Numbered from the stretch's first letter, positions 9,016-18,544 are shown. The stretch: 64,000 bases of DNA from Pontibacterium sinense (GCF_015209595.1 NZ_JADEYS010000021.1:35199-99198); one strand, 5' to 3'. Numbers and translations are program-made. The notes: a model not told the origin generated them from the sequence alone.

Positions 9016-10043
9016 CAGATGAGCCCTTTCTCTTTTGCCATCGTCAGCGCGAGGTCTTCGATCATGTCTTCCTGTCCACCGACTGTGCCGCGACGGCCCA
9101 GTTCAACCAGCAGATCACGTGCGGTAACGCCGTATTTAGCTTCAGCACGTTGTGTGAAGAGCAGGAAGGAGGAGTACACCCCGGCGTAACCCAGTGTCAG
9201 CGCATCGCGGTCCACCCGGATCGGCTGATCCATAAATGGCACCACCCGGTCTTCGGCCACATCCATGATCTTGTACAGATCAATGCCGTGATCCGCCTGC
9301 ATGCGCTCCAGCACCGCTACAAAGACTTCCAGCGGCGTGTTGCCGGCACCAGCACCCAAGCCTGCGACGGAACCGTCGATACGAATCGCACCGGCATCCA
9401 CCGCAGCCAGTGAGTTCGCAATCGCCATGCCCATGTTGTGGTGACCGTGGAAACCGATCTGGGTATTAGGATTCAGCTCAGCACGCAGCAGACCGATCTT
9501 TTCGGTCACTTCATCCGGCAGCATGTAACCGGCGGAATCGGTGCAGTAGATGCAGTTTGCACCGTAGGATTCCATCAGGCGGGCCTGCTCCAGAATCTTC
9601 TCCGGGGTGGCCATGTGCGCCATCATCAGGAAACCGACGGTATCCATTTCCAGCTTGGCGGCTAAGCCAATGTGCTGCTCGGAGACATCGGCTTCAGTGC
9701 AATGGGTGGCGACACGGATGGTGTTGACGCCCAGATCTTTTGCCATGCGCAGATGATCAACGGTTCCGATCCCCGGCAACAGCAGCGCGGAGACCTTGGC
9801 GTTTTTCATTTTCGGAATAACCGCACCCAGATACTCTTCGTCGCTGTGCGCCGGAAAACCGTAGTTCACGGAGGTGCCACCGAGACCGTCACCGTGGGTG
9901 ACTTCGATCAGTGGCATACCGGCTTCATCCAAGCCAGTGGCTACGTCTACCATCTGATCCAGAGAGATCTGGTGACGTTTCGCATGCATGCCGTCACGCA
10001 GGCTCATGTCGTGAAGGATGACTTTTTTATCTTTCAAATTCAT
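9015..10043 (-). CDS. mhpE: 4-hydroxy-2-oxovalerate aldolase
   Basis: A 342-residue DRE-TIM metallolyase that splits 4-hydroxy-2-oxovalerate into pyruvate and acetaldehyde. The N-terminal [16 protein letters not shown] motif carries the metal Asp and catalytic residues, and [15 protein letters not shown] supplies the metal-binding histidines. Length matches MhpE/DmpG/BphI. It is directly downstream of the acylating acetaldehyde dehydrogenase (15-base gap), with which these aldolases form a channelling complex. Confidence 0.93.
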   Translation of the reverse strand: MNLKDKKVILHDMSLRDGMHAKRHQISLDQMVDVATGLDEAGMPLIEVTHGDGLGGTSVNYGFPAHSDEEYLGAVIPKMKNAKVSALLLPGIGTVDHLRMAKDLGVNTIRVATHCTEADVSEQHIGLAAKLEMDTVGFLMMAHMATPEKILEQARLMESYGANCIYCTDSAGYMLPDEVTEKIGLLRAELNPNTQIGFHGHHNMGMAIANSLAAVDAGAIRIDGSVAGLGAGAGNTPLEVFVAVLERMQADHGIDLYKIMDVAEDRVVPFMDQPIRVDRDALTLGYAGVYSSFLLFTQRAEAKYGVTARDLLVELGRRGTVGGQEDMIEDLALTMAKEKGLI

Positions 10044-10058
10044 AACGTTATCCTCCGC

Positions 10059-10970
10059 TTAACCGCGATTGGGCAGGGTGATGGAACCGTTCGCCGCTTC
10101 TTCGGCAAACATCTCAGCGGTGCGCAAACCGGCCGCTGTCATGATGTCCAGATTGCCCGCATATTTCGGCAGGTAGTCACCCAGACCTTCCACTTCCATA
10201 AACATGGAGACACGGTTGCCATCGAACACCGGCCCGTTCACCAGACGGTAACCCGGTACGTATTTCTGCACCTCTTTCACCATCGCATGCACCGATTCCG
10301 TGATCGCCGCTTCGTTTGGCGTCTCTTTGGTCAGGCAGTGCACGGTGTCACGCATGATCAGCGGTGGCTCAGCGGGGTTGATAATGATGATCGCTTTGCC
10401 TTTGTCGGCACCGCCGACTTTCTCTACCGCACCGGCCGTGGTGCGGGTGAATTCGTCGATGTTTTTACGCGTACCGGGACCGGCGGAACGGGAGGATACG
10501 GTGGCGATAATCTCGCCGTATTCCACGTCCTGAACCTGAGATACGGCGGCCACCATTGGGATGGTCGCCTGACCACCACAGGTCACCATATTGACGTTCA
10601 TCTCCAGGTTTTGTGCGTGTTCAGCCAGATTCACCGGTGGTACACAGAACGGACCAATCGCAGCGGGGGTCAGATCGATCATGATCACACCCAACTCGTT
10701 CAGCTTGCGGCTGTTCTCTGCATGCACGTACGCTGAAGTCGCATCAAAGGCGACACGGATATCGTCTTCGATCACGTGGGGCAGCAGCCCATCCACACCT
10801 TCAGCAGTGGTTTTAATACCCATCTCCTGAGCGCGTTTCAGGCCATCGGATTCCGGGTCGATACCCACCATCCAAACCGGTTCAATCCACTCGGAGCGGA
10901 ACATTTTGATCAGCAGATCGGTACCGATGTTACCCGGCCCGATGATTGCGGCTTTGAGTTTTTTACTCAT
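10059..10970 (-). CDS. mhpF: Acetaldehyde dehydrogenase (acylating)
   Basis: A 303-residue enzyme that converts acetaldehyde, NAD and CoA to acetyl-CoA. It shows the N-terminal Rossmann motif [16 protein letters not shown] and the catalytic cysteine region [13 protein letters not shown]. The start at 10970 (MSKKLKAA) follows GGGAAATACG and a 10-base gap from the hydratase; an upstream ATG at 10988 lies inside that gene. Partner of the adjacent aldolase. Confidence 0.93.
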   Translation of the reverse strand: MSKKLKAAIIGPGNIGTDLLIKMFRSEWIEPVWMVGIDPESDGLKRAQEMGIKTTAEGVDGLLPHVIEDDIRVAFDATSAYVHAENSRKLNELGVIMIDLTPAAIGPFCVPPVNLAEHAQNLEMNVNMVTCGGQATIPMVAAVSQVQDVEYGEIIATVSSRSAGPGTRKNIDEFTRTTAGAVEKVGGADKGKAIIIINPAEPPLIMRDTVHCLTKETPNEAAITESVHAMVKEVQKYVPGYRLVNGPVFDGNRVSMFMEVEGLGDYLPKYAGNLDIMTAAGLRTAEMFAEEAANGSITLPNRG

Positions 10971-10980
10971 CGTATTTCCC

Positions 10981-11766
10981 TCAAACAAACTTCACAGACG
11001 CGGAACCAATACCGCCGATAGAGACAGACATGTAGTCACCGGCCTGAACCGGCTCCAGTGGTACCAGTGAACCGGACAGAATCACTTCACCGGCTTTCAG
11101 CGGGATACCAAACTGGCCCAGCGTATTCGCCAGCCATGCCACACAATTGAGAGGGCTGCCCAGTGCGGCCGCACCTGCACCGGTGGAGATCACTTCGCCG
11201 TTTTTCTCCACCACCATGCCGCAGGTGCGCAGATCAATTTTGCGTGGATCGGCAGCTTGATCACCGAGGATAAACAGACCGCACGAAGCGTTATCTGCCA
11301 CGGTGTCCTGAATTTTGATCTGCCAGTTTTCAACACGGGAATCGACCACCTCAAAGCACGGCACAACGAAGTCGGTCGCTGCCAGTACCTGAGCGTTGGT
11401 TACGCCGGGGCCCATCAGGTCTTTCTTTAGGATGAAGGCGATCTCACCTTCGGCTTTGGGTTGGATCAGCTGTTCGCTAATCGGCATCTCCTGACCCTGG
11501 CTAAACGCCATTTTGTCTGTGAGATATCCGAAATCGGGTTGGTGCACATTCAGCATGTTCTGCACCGCTTTGGAAGTGATGCCGATCTTTTTGCCGATCA
11601 CCACTTCGCCCTGTTTTTTGCGCATCTCCAGCAGGGCGGTGGAAATATGGTAGGCGTCTTCGACGGTCATATCGGGCGCTTCGCTGGTCAGCGGCGCAAT
11701 GGGTGCGCGCTCACGCAAAGCCCCCAGAATACGCTCGGCGTATCCCTGAATCTGTTCTGTATTCAT
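10981..11766 (-). CDS. 2-oxopent-4-enoate (2-hydroxypenta-2,4-dienoate) hydratase
   Basis: A 261-residue member of the fumarylacetoacetase-fold hydratase/decarboxylase family (MhpD/TodG/DmpE/BphH type). [26 protein letters not shown] with the metal-binding glutamates, and [14 protein letters not shown] near the C terminus are characteristic. It hydrates the dienoate released by the C-C hydrolase to 4-hydroxy-2-oxovalerate. First gene of the lower-pathway operon (hydratase, acetaldehyde dehydrogenase, aldolase, azoreductase). A decarboxylase role is possible but less likely without an oxalocrotonate branch. Confidence 0.87.
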   Translation of the reverse strand: MNTEQIQGYAERILGALRERAPIAPLTSEAPDMTVEDAYHISTALLEMRKKQGEVVIGKKIGITSKAVQNMLNVHQPDFGYLTDKMAFSQGQEMPISEQLIQPKAEGEIAFILKKDLMGPGVTNAQVLAATDFVVPCFEVVDSRVENWQIKIQDTVADNASCGLFILGDQAADPRKIDLRTCGMVVEKNGEVISTGAGAAALGSPLNCVAWLANTLGQFGIPLKAGEVILSGSLVPLEPVQAGDYMSVSIGGIGSASVKFV

Positions 11767-11800
11767 AGTTCACCCTAACGCTCAAAGGTCTCCCAAATGG

Positions 11801-11827
11801 GAAAAAAGGGGCACCGTAGCGGTGCCC
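11801..11827 (-). terminator. Intrinsic terminator after extradiol dioxygenase
   Basis: On the minus strand, GGGCACCG, a three-base loop and CGGTGCCC (11827-11809) are followed by CC and six T residues (11807-11802). It ends transcription between the extradiol dioxygenase and the hydratase, only about 35 bases before the hydratase ATG. Confidence 0.8.
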
Positions 11828-11915
11828 AAAAGTGCAAGATAACAAGTGCAGTATCTTGGTTCAGGATCGATTCTTAGTGTGTTCTCAGGTTATCTGGGGG
11901 AGAGGGATAGCCGTC

Positions 11916-12794
11916 TTATTCGACCAGATTATGGCCCCAGATTTTGGGTGCGTTATACAGCTCCACATCCCAGGCATCGCTGTCGTGAATCTCAGCACCG
12001 CCGTAGCCATACTCGATCGCAAATCCGGCCGGAGTCACCATATAGAAAGAGGTCATCTTGTCGTTGGTGTGTTTGCCCAGTGTGAGTACCAGCGGTACGT
12101 CCAGCTCGGATACACGGTCGTAAGCGCGACCCACATCATCAATATCTTCAGCCTGCAGCATAAAGTGGTTCAGCTCTCCGGCTTCGGTTCCGAAGCACGG
12201 GTTACAGACGGCTACAGAGTGATGGCGGGGGTTGCAGTGCAGGAAGGTCGCTTTTGCCACGTCCCAATGGATGTAGTCGGAGATCTTCATGCCCAGCGCT
12301 TCGCGGTAGAACTTCACGGCGGCCTGCGTATCTTCGTGACACATCAGAATGTGTCCCATGCCCAGATCGCCGGTGTTGAATGCGCCAAAACGCGGGCAGC
12401 TCGGGGTATATGGCTGGTTGTCATGGAACGGGGAGAGGCAAACTTCGAACGGTACATTGTCCGGGCCGCGGAACTTCATCAACTCCAGTACCATGCGGTC
12501 CTGTTTATCGGCTTCGGAGGCCATCTCCACGCCAATACCCATGCCTTGCAGGTGGTTGTAGAGCGCCTGAAACTGGTCAATGGTATCCACTTCCCAGCCG
12601 ATGTAGGCCAGAGAGTCCTGATCACTGTCGACAAAACTCAGACGGTGATGATGACCGTCCATTCGCAGGTTGATCTGTCCGTCAGCGCTATCGCTGCGCT
12701 GTTCCAGACCCAGAATGTCAAAAAGGATGGTACGCCACTGGGATACATCGGCCACGTTAAAGCCCAGATAGGCGAGTTTGGTTACTCCGGCCAT
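11916..12794 (-). CDS. Type I extradiol ring-cleavage dioxygenase (BphC-like)
   Basis: A 292-residue two-domain vicinal-oxygen-chelate enzyme, the usual size for 2,3-dihydroxybiphenyl 1,2-dioxygenase relatives. The predicted Fe(II) ligands are His148, His210 (LNHFML) and Glu261 (FAIEYGYGG), close to BphC positions 146, 210 and 260. It would open a catechol meta to the hydroxyls, giving a substituted hydroxymuconate for the C-C hydrolases in the cluster. Gene order (oxygenase, reductase, dioxygenase) fits one transcript ending at the terminator at 11801. The exact catechol is unknown. Confidence 0.9.
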   Translation of the reverse strand: MAGVTKLAYLGFNVADVSQWRTILFDILGLEQRSDSADGQINLRMDGHHHRLSFVDSDQDSLAYIGWEVDTIDQFQALYNHLQGMGIGVEMASEADKQDRMVLELMKFRGPDNVPFEVCLSPFHDNQPYTPSCPRFGAFNTGDLGMGHILMCHEDTQAAVKFYREALGMKISDYIHWDVAKATFLHCNPRHHSVAVCNPCFGTEAGELNHFMLQAEDIDDVGRAYDRVSELDVPLVLTLGKHTNDKMTSFYMVTPAGFAIEYGYGGAEIHDSDAWDVELYNAPKIWGHNLVE

Positions 12795-12903
12795 GATAAA
12801 GCCCTCTTATTGCTCTTATTGTTGTTTTTCGAGAGATCGGTTTAGGTACAGCGAAATCTGGAACACCGGCAGAGATCAGCCCTCCGATTGCGCTGTGGAT
12901 AAC

Positions 12904-13959
12904 TTACGCGTGAGCGGTATCAAACAGCTCGACGTGAATGTTTTCACCTTTCACACCCAGCTCTTCCAGATGTTCACGCGCGGCTTCGTTCATAGCCGGC
13001 GGTCCACACAGGTAAGCGATGGTGTCTTCGGTGATATCGTCTTTGGTGATCGAATATTGGGCACGCATGGTTAGGCCGTCCCAGTCACCTTCTGGACGGG
13101 AGACACAGGTGCGCACGTCAAGGTTGCGCATCCAGTTGCCGCGCAGCTCCAGCTCGTCCTGTGCAAACAGGTCTTTTTCAAAGGAGCAGCCAAAAGCCAG
13201 AATGACCGGTTTGCGACGGAAGTTGGACAGGCGCAGGGTGTCGATCATCGACATCATCGGTGCAAGGCCGGTACCGCCTGCAATCATAATCTGCGGGACT
13301 TTCTCTTCACGCAGATAGAACACGCCGTACGGTCCGTCGATCTCAAGCGTGTCGCCCACTGCGGCGCGGTCGCGCAGGTAGTTGGACATCACCCCGTCAT
13401 CTAGCACACGGATATAGAAGGTCAGTTCCGGTAGATCTCGCACGGTGCTGGACATGGAATAGGAGCGCCACTCTTCGGTGCCCGGTACTTTCAACTGTAC
13501 ATACTGACCGGCTTCGAAGTTTTCCATCTCGGCATCTTCGTCCAGCTCGGCGGTGATGCGTACGGTGTTGTGGTTGACCCATTCCAGCTCTTCAATGGTG
13601 ATGACACTCTGGCTGGCCGCATGGTCTTCGGAAAACGTGCTTGGGTAATCGAGATCGACGACACAATCGGTATCGGCATATGCGGTGCAGGTCAGGCGGA
13701 AACCTTCCCGTGCTTCACTCGGTAACAGTGACATAACTCGGTCACTGTCCATGGATACATCACCGGTATCTACACGACAGATGCAGCTGGCACAGCTGCC
13801 TGTGAGACACTGGTGGACGATCGGGACTTCGTTGTTTCGTGCCACATCCAGCAGGGTATCCCCCTCGCCAGAGATCGCTTCGAATTCAACGCCGTCGTTA
13901 AAACGATAGGTGACTTTAGACGTCACTTCCTGCACAGCAACTGCTTCGGCTGAAGACAT
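12904..13959 (-). CDS. Ferredoxin-NAD(P)H reductase for Rieske oxygenase (BenC-like)
   Basis: A 351-residue electron-transfer protein. The N-terminal plant-type [2Fe-2S] domain has a Cys-x4-Cys-x2-Cys pattern (CLTGSCASCIC) with a later Cys (RLTCTAY). It is followed by an FAD domain (RSYSMSS) and an NAD domain (IAGGTGLAPMM). The start at 13959 has GGAGGA seven bases upstream; the longer frame to 14025 adds an unrelated leader. It would pass electrons directly to the Rieske centre of the neighbouring oxygenase, making a two-component system like benzoate dioxygenase or OxoO/OxoR, so no separate ferredoxin is needed. Confidence 0.9.
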   Translation of the reverse strand: MSSAEAVAVQEVTSKVTYRFNDGVEFEAISGEGDTLLDVARNNEVPIVHQCLTGSCASCICRVDTGDVSMDSDRVMSLLPSEAREGFRLTCTAYADTDCVVDLDYPSTFSEDHAASQSVITIEELEWVNHNTVRITAELDEDAEMENFEAGQYVQLKVPGTEEWRSYSMSSTVRDLPELTFYIRVLDDGVMSNYLRDRAAVGDTLEIDGPYGVFYLREEKVPQIMIAGGTGLAPMMSMIDTLRLSNFRRKPVILAFGCSFEKDLFAQDELELRGNWMRNLDVRTCVSRPEGDWDGLTMRAQYSITKDDITEDTIAYLCGPPAMNEAAREHLEELGVKGENIHVELFDTAHA

Positions 13960-14098
13960 AATATGTCCTCCGATTTTCTTATTATTGGAAGCGAGGTTGT
14001 GTGATGCACATGCGTGATCACACAACCTCTGTCGTCAGGCTTTTTAGGGAAAGCCCTCCGGGAAGCGCCGACTAGCAGCGCCTCAGGTAGAGCTTGGA

Positions 14099-15415
14099 TC
14101 AGCTCTTGTCGTACTTGCGGCCTGTGGCGTAGGCATCCATGCCCGGCCAGTCACCCAGTGCGGCCGCTGCCAGATCTTTACTCTGACCTTTCTTCGCGCC
14201 GTTCACGCCACGTGGTGGCTGAGCGATACCGCGGTTGAAGTTGGAGGCACATTTACGCCATACGATCACGGAGGCATCCATGTCGGCCAGCTGCTCATCA
14301 TCCCAACCGGTGCCATCTGCGTAGAAATTCTGCATCGCATCACGCGCCATCAGGTCACAGTCGTTGAAACCTTCCAGACACATTGGCTTGTAGAGGTTTT
14401 CGAAGCGGTAATCGAACTCCTTCTTCTCCTCTTCGGTGTTGCACTTCTTCACCAGAACTTCCCAGTATTCGTAGGTGTCATCCGTGATTGGGATGTACCA
14501 CTCGTACTGTACGACGTGCTCTTCCGGCCAGTTCTCTACCATCAATACGCCTGGCATAAACATGGAAGTACGGAAGTATTTCGGATTTTGACCGTAGGCT
14601 TTGATATCCAGAATCGGGTTTTCCAGAATCGGCTCATAGGAGTCAGTGAAGTAACGGTTGAGGAAACCCTGAGGACCGTCTTCGTCTTCGATGATCGCAA
14701 TTGCCTGATCATCCAGCGGTTTGATACCCAGCGGTACTGCCCACTCTTTGGCCTGCACAATCGCGTTATCGCGGTGGATCAGCAGGTGACCGGCATCAAA
14801 ACCGTTTTCACAGGCCAGACGCCAGTTAGCGTTACCCGTGCGGTGCATACCGCGGATGATGACACCGTCGTCCAGAATGGATGGGGTGTCAGGCCACAGC
14901 GGATGCGGGAATTTGTCGTTGTTTTCCGGGAAACGGATCGGCAGATCGTTTTTCAGCGGTGGGATCTCTTCGTCCCAGTCCTCTTCGCAAACAAATACGA
15001 AGATCATGCCGTTCACTTCTTCCACGGCAAATTTCTGAATACCGGTGGTACCGATCAGTTTGTCGTCCGGTGCGGCGACGATGGTGCTCAGTTCGCCGTC
15101 GTCCAGATTAAAGGTGAAACCGTGGTACCAGCAGGTGATGGTTTCGTCGTTCAGGCACATCGGCTTGGCAGAGAAACGTACCCCGCGGTGCAGACACTGA
15201 TCCAGCAGGGCATGCACGGTGCCTTTGGCACGACGCAGAACGATAGGAACGCCCGCAATCTGAATGCCTTTCACTTCGCCTTCAGGCAGTTCATCACTGA
15301 ACGCGGCTGGATACCAATGGTTGATGAAGCCCCACTCGGCTTCCATGTATGGCTGGTACTGCTTCTTGGTGCCCTTATCGTTGGCCACGCGTGCTTTTTT
15401 CTTATCAAAAGCCAT
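14099..15415 (-). CDS. Rieske ring-hydroxylating oxygenase, CarAa/OxoO-like
   Basis: A 438-residue oxygenase. The Rieske ligands are Cys74, His76, Cys95 and His98 (CLHRG, CWYHG). The mononuclear iron site is His210 and His214 in ENGFDAGHLLIHRD, with an acidic third ligand in GFNDCDLMARD (about Asp354). These motifs and the overall order recall carbazole 1,9a-dioxygenase CarAa and 2-oxoquinoline 8-monooxygenase OxoO, which work as alpha-only trimers; consistently, there is no beta-subunit gene here. The C-terminal tail is longer than CarAa by about 50 residues. A GAGG ribosome site precedes the ATG. Substrate unknown; the family prefers polycyclic or N-heterocyclic aromatics. Confidence 0.88.
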   Translation of the reverse strand: MAFDKKKARVANDKGTKKQYQPYMEAEWGFINHWYPAAFSDELPEGEVKGIQIAGVPIVLRRAKGTVHALLDQCLHRGVRFSAKPMCLNDETITCWYHGFTFNLDDGELSTIVAAPDDKLIGTTGIQKFAVEEVNGMIFVFVCEEDWDEEIPPLKNDLPIRFPENNDKFPHPLWPDTPSILDDGVIIRGMHRTGNANWRLACENGFDAGHLLIHRDNAIVQAKEWAVPLGIKPLDDQAIAIIEDEDGPQGFLNRYFTDSYEPILENPILDIKAYGQNPKYFRTSMFMPGVLMVENWPEEHVVQYEWYIPITDDTYEYWEVLVKKCNTEEEKKEFDYRFENLYKPMCLEGFNDCDLMARDAMQNFYADGTGWDDEQLADMDASVIVWRKCASNFNRGIAQPPRGVNGAKKGQSKDLAAAALGDWPGMDAYATGRKYDKS

Positions 15416-15479
15416 CGAAGTTTCCTCACAAATTGTTTTTATTTTGAGATTTTCGGCAACGCCAGATGCGTTTGTCTAA

Positions 15480-15541
15480 ATATTAGATTGAAAGTCGATA
15501 GAAATTCAATCGAAAAAAGAAATAAAAATTAATAATTATGG
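15480..15541 (-). promoter_or_regulatory. Oxygenase promoter with tandem 11-bp operator repeats
   Basis: On the minus strand TTGAAT (15509-15504) and TAATAT (15485-15480) are spaced 18 bases. The plus strand between them holds two 11-base repeats of form ATnGAAAkTCn (ATTGAAAGTCG, ATAGAAATTCA) at 15487-15510, and an inverted repeat GATTGAA/TTCAATC. Farther upstream is ATTAATAATTATGG (15528-15541). Both elements recur at 23686-23764. Confidence 0.55.
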
Positions 15542-15546
15542 AAAAT

Positions 15547-16098
15547 TTAGTGCCGGGTGACGTCAGAGACGGTTTCGATTTCGGGCAGATGCTCTTTCAG
15601 CGTCTTCTCAACAAAATCGACCAGTGTGCGTTCAGCGTTGCCACAACCCAGACAGTTCCCGCCAAACTTCAGGTAGACGGATTCTCCTTCAATACGATCC
15701 ACAGCGACGCCGCCCTGATGTTCCGCCAGCGCAGGGTTTACGTGGCCTTCAAGGATGGCGGAGACTTTTAAAGACAGGTCCGCATCGGCCGGTAAATCAG
15801 GCATGGTTTTGATATTGGGGGCTTTCAGATGCAGGTTGCCGCCCATGCGATTGGTGCGGTAATTGATCGCCAATCCGTCGATAAAAAGGGCGAGGCTGCG
15901 GCTGTATCTGAGATTAAAATCGCCGTATTGATGAACTTCGTCATCGTCGGTGGTTTCTTTGTTGAAGGTGATAAATGCCTGTGACAGCGAGGTGCCGGGA
16001 TGGCTGACACCGATGCGAAGATCGGGATTGCCCTCGTTGGTGGCTACTTGGCTCAGGTAATCCTGAGCAGTATCGGTCAGCTGAATATCTGCACGCAT
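15547..16098 (-). CDS. NfuA-like Fe-S cluster carrier protein
   Basis: A 183-residue protein with an A-type-like N-terminal domain and a C-terminal NifU domain carrying the CxxC cluster ligand motif (GGNCLGCGNAERTL). The layout matches NfuA, which delivers [4Fe-4S] clusters. The N-terminal half lacks the Cys set of true IscA proteins, as in NfuA. The start at 16098 has GGAGAC six bases upstream. Position between the C-C hydrolase and the Rieske oxygenase suggests a dedicated maturation factor for the Rieske and ferredoxin centres; a general cellular NfuA role cannot be excluded from this window. Confidence 0.83.
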   Translation of the reverse strand: MRADIQLTDTAQDYLSQVATNEGNPDLRIGVSHPGTSLSQAFITFNKETTDDDEVHQYGDFNLRYSRSLALFIDGLAINYRTNRMGGNLHLKAPNIKTMPDLPADADLSLKVSAILEGHVNPALAEHQGGVAVDRIEGESVYLKFGGNCLGCGNAERTLVDFVEKTLKEHLPEIETVSDVTRH

Positions 16099-16146
16099 AC
16101 GAATGTCTCCGGTCTGAAATGGCACGGGGAAGCATGACAAGCGCAG

Positions 16147-16220
16147 ATTAAGCAGGCTGCCGGAGCTGAATGTAACGCTGTCGTTCGATACAGTTCCGGC
16201 AGGTGTTAAGTCTGCTTAAT
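16147..16220. repeat. Long inverted repeat between hydrolase and nfuA-like gene
   Basis: ATTAAGCAG (16147-16155) pairs with CTGCTTAAT (16212-16220), and CTGCCGGA (16157-16164) with TCCGGCAG (16195-16202). There is no T tract, so it may act as an mRNA hairpin or operator rather than as a strong terminator. Confidence 0.5.
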
Positions 16221-16229
16221 CAAATGCTG

Positions 16230-17060
16230 TCACGCTTCTTCCTGCAGGAACTGCAGGACTAAATGGTTAAAACGTGGGCCTTGCTCGATCTGAGTCCAAT
16301 GGCCGCAATTACCGAACAGGTGCATCTGGGCGTTCGGGATCTTTTTGAACAGGCTTTCGGATACAGATACCGGTACGACGCGATCATCACGGCCATGCAC
16401 AATCAGTACCTGCTGCTCGATGCCTGCCAGATCGGCATCGGATACCACCTGCTTGTCGGCCCAGCGCTGGTAAGGCTGCGGGAATACGCGCTCGAAGCGT
16501 TCCTGAAAACCAGGACGCATGGTGGCGTTGTAACGCAGCTCTGCCAGCTCATCGGTGGCGATAGACTGATCAAAGGCCATGATGCCGAGGATCTCTTTCA
16601 TTGCCGCCATGGAGGGTTTGTAGCCCCACAGTTTCATCAGGTTTTCGCTGACCGTGAATGGCTGTCCACCACTGCCCATCAGCACCATACGGCCGACCCG
16701 TTCCGGGTATTTGACTGCCAGTGCCAGCGACAGGGAGCCGCCAAAGGAGTTACCGATAAAGTCGGCCTGCTCGATATCCAGCGCATCCATGAAGCGGATG
16801 ATCTGGCTGATCCAGGATTCCATGTGCTCGTATTCATAATCATCAGCACATTCGGTGTAACCAAAGCCCACCAGATCCGGTGCCAGCACACGGCGGAACT
16901 CGGACAGCATTGGAATTGCATTACGCCAGTTGGCCCACGCGGTGACACCTGCGCCGGAACCGTGCAGCAAAATCACCGGACGGCCTTCGCCCTGATCGTG
17001 ATAGTTGACCTGCATATCGCCGAGGTCGAGCGTGTTGGCAATCTCTGGTGAATCGCTCAT
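16230..17060 (-). CDS. Meta-cleavage product C-C hydrolase (CumD/TodF/DmpD family), copy 1
   Basis: A 276-residue alpha/beta hydrolase. The catalytic triad is Ser105 (GNSFGG), Asp225/226 (HGRDD) and His254 (GHWTQIEQ), with the oxyanion loop HGSGAGVTAWANWR. This is the class that hydrolyses 2-hydroxy-6-oxo-dienoates from extradiol cleavage to 2-hydroxypentadienoate and a carboxylic acid. It is closely related to the gene at 26706. It lies downstream of the transport module and upstream of the NfuA-like gene, with hairpins on both sides that could tune its expression. The acid it releases would be set by the unknown side chain. Confidence 0.9.
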   Translation of the reverse strand: MSDSPEIANTLDLGDMQVNYHDQGEGRPVILLHGSGAGVTAWANWRNAIPMLSEFRRVLAPDLVGFGYTECADDYEYEHMESWISQIIRFMDALDIEQADFIGNSFGGSLSLALAVKYPERVGRMVLMGSGGQPFTVSENLMKLWGYKPSMAAMKEILGIMAFDQSIATDELAELRYNATMRPGFQERFERVFPQPYQRWADKQVVSDADLAGIEQQVLIVHGRDDRVVPVSVSESLFKKIPNAQMHLFGNCGHWTQIEQGPRFNHLVLQFLQEEA

Positions 17061-17180
17061 GGTGTTCGCTCCTGTCTGGCAGCCGATTCAGAGGGCTGCG
17101 CGGGTTAAATTCAGGGTAGGGGTTCTGTCTGAAATAGAGCCGGAGGCGTGTCATAGCCGCTTCAAGCCCGATTTCAGGCA

Positions 17181-17237
17181 AAACCGCCCCCGCTACGGCT
17201 CTCGCAAGCCGCAGTGAAGGGGGATCGGGGGAGGTTT
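17181..17237 (-). terminator. Nested hairpin downstream of DUF1329 gene
   Basis: AAACCGCCCCCG (17181-17192) pairs with CGGGGGAGGTTT (17226-17237) with one mismatch, and CTACGGCT with AGCCGCAG inside it. Read leftwards the stem ends in GGTTTT, so partial termination or mRNA stabilisation between the transport genes and the hydrolase is likely. Confidence 0.5.
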
Positions 17238-17272
17238 CTTTTGCCTCGTACTAAGTGACGTTAGCCGTCGTC

Positions 17273-18544
17273 TTAGCGTGCACCTTTACGCAGGGAAGAC
17301 AGACTGACGTCGTCTGCATCCATGCCTGCAGTGTTGGTGCTCCACGTATCTGTATCCGGGAAGAACACAGTGGCGTGGTTACGCTTGAAGTCGATGGTCA
17401 CACCGGATGTAGTACGTACATCACGGAAGCCGTCTTCACCCGTGCCCGGGTAGGAGTGGAACTGGAACATCTTCCAGAATTCACCTTTTTTGTCGTACGC
17501 TTCGCCGATATGAATACGTGGATACTGGGTATCAACGTACAAAATCTTCTTCGAGTACGGGTGCTCATCCGGTGTGGTTGCTTCGATCACGTAAACTTCA
17601 CGCGGCTCGTAGTTATCTTTGGAGAAGTTCCAGTAAGGCGCGTTATCCAGATCAAGCGTTGGGAACTCGGCTTTCTGATCATCCGCACCCTTTTTCCAGG
17701 CACTGTGCTTGCCGTGGGCTGACGCCAGAATGTGACGTTTGCCGATCAGCTTGTAGCCTTTGTACCAGGATGGGTTAGCGTTGAAGATCTCGATGTCATC
17801 GGACAACTGATCCGTACCACCGATTGGGTCCATCCAGGCACCACCGGACAAACGACGGGTCCGGCGTACCGCGCGGATATAGGCCCAGATATCTTCCATT
17901 TTGTCGGAGTCGTGACGGATAGAGAACGTACCTAGACCTTTGATATCGCGCGGTGCGGTCGCGAAGAACAGAGTGCGGCTCAGTTCCGTACCATCACCGT
18001 CAGATGCGCTATCGCCGGTCAGGCGGCCGTTCATGGTGTAACGGATAAACTTCCAGTTCTGGATACGTTCGATGCCGGAGTCGCCATCGATCATCACGTA
18101 AGCCACGTTAGGTACATTCATCACGTCGCCGCGTGGGTTACCGTAGTACCAGTTCCAGATGATCTTTTCGGCAGCGGCCGGATCTTTATCATCGACATTC
18201 GGGAACGGCGCTCCGCCAGTCCAACCTTCTACCTGACGGGTATCCGGGTTGATTTTGGCTTTGCCTACATTGGCCTGTGAACGGGCAATCCATTTGGCGT
18301 CCATCTCCACTTTCTGGGAGTGTACCAGCGGCAGTTCTAAGCCACTGGTACGGATACGCCACTCGATTTTTTCAGTCAGCAGATCTTTGATCTTGTGACC
18401 TTCAAAGGTGTCCTCTGACAGCTGGTCGATATTAGCTGCGTTGATCACCGTACCTTCTTTTACTTCTGCCGCCATAGCCGCAGAAGCACTCATTGCCAGC
18501 AGGGAAGCGGCGATGCTGCTGAGCAGTGTCTTTTTAAATTTCAT
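17273..18544 (-). CDS. DUF1329 outer-membrane-associated protein (copy 1)
   Basis: A 423-residue exported protein with a clear signal peptide (MKFKKTLLSSIAASLLAMSA, cleavage near AMA-AEV). The family has a LolB/LolA-like fold and is found next to DUF1302 proteins and RND pumps in gene sets for hydrophobic aromatic, steroid or terpene substrates. It is 25 bases after the DUF1302 gene. The start at 18544 is chosen because GAGGGTGAAG precedes it. A second, divergent copy lies at 62552. Inferred role: shuttling a hydrophobic compound across the periplasm; no enzymatic motif is seen. Confidence 0.85.
   Translation of the reverse strand: MKFKKTLLSSIAASLLAMSASAAMAAEVKEGTVINAANIDQLSEDTFEGHKIKDLLTEKIEWRIRTSGLELPLVHSQKVEMDAKWIARSQANVGKAKINPDTRQVEGWTGGAPFPNVDDKDPAAAEKIIWNWYYGNPRGDVMNVPNVAYVMIDGDSGIERIQNWKFIRYTMNGRLTGDSASDGDGTELSRTLFFATAPRDIKGLGTFSIRHDSDKMEDIWAYIRAVRRTRRLSGGAWMDPIGGTDQLSDDIEIFNANPSWYKGYKLIGKRHILASAHGKHSAWKKGADDQKAEFPTLDLDNAPYWNFSKDNYEPREVYVIEATTPDEHPYSKKILYVDTQYPRIHIGEAYDKKGEFWKMFQFHSYPGTGEDGFRDVRTTSGVTIDFKRNHATVFFPDTDTWSTNTAGMDADDVSLSSLRKGAR

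Noticed and set aside
9672..10736. 354-codon open frame on the plus strand opposite the aldolase and acetaldehyde dehydrogenase genes
   Set aside because: Its composition is that of an antisense shadow (many His, Arg, Gln), it has no family motif and both minus-strand genes are certain.
11832..12845. 337-codon open frame opposite the extradiol dioxygenase
   Set aside because: Shadow of a certain gene with all three iron ligands; no recognisable domain.
14516..15532. 338-codon open frame opposite the Rieske oxygenase
   Set aside because: Antisense shadow; the minus-strand protein has full Rieske and iron motifs.
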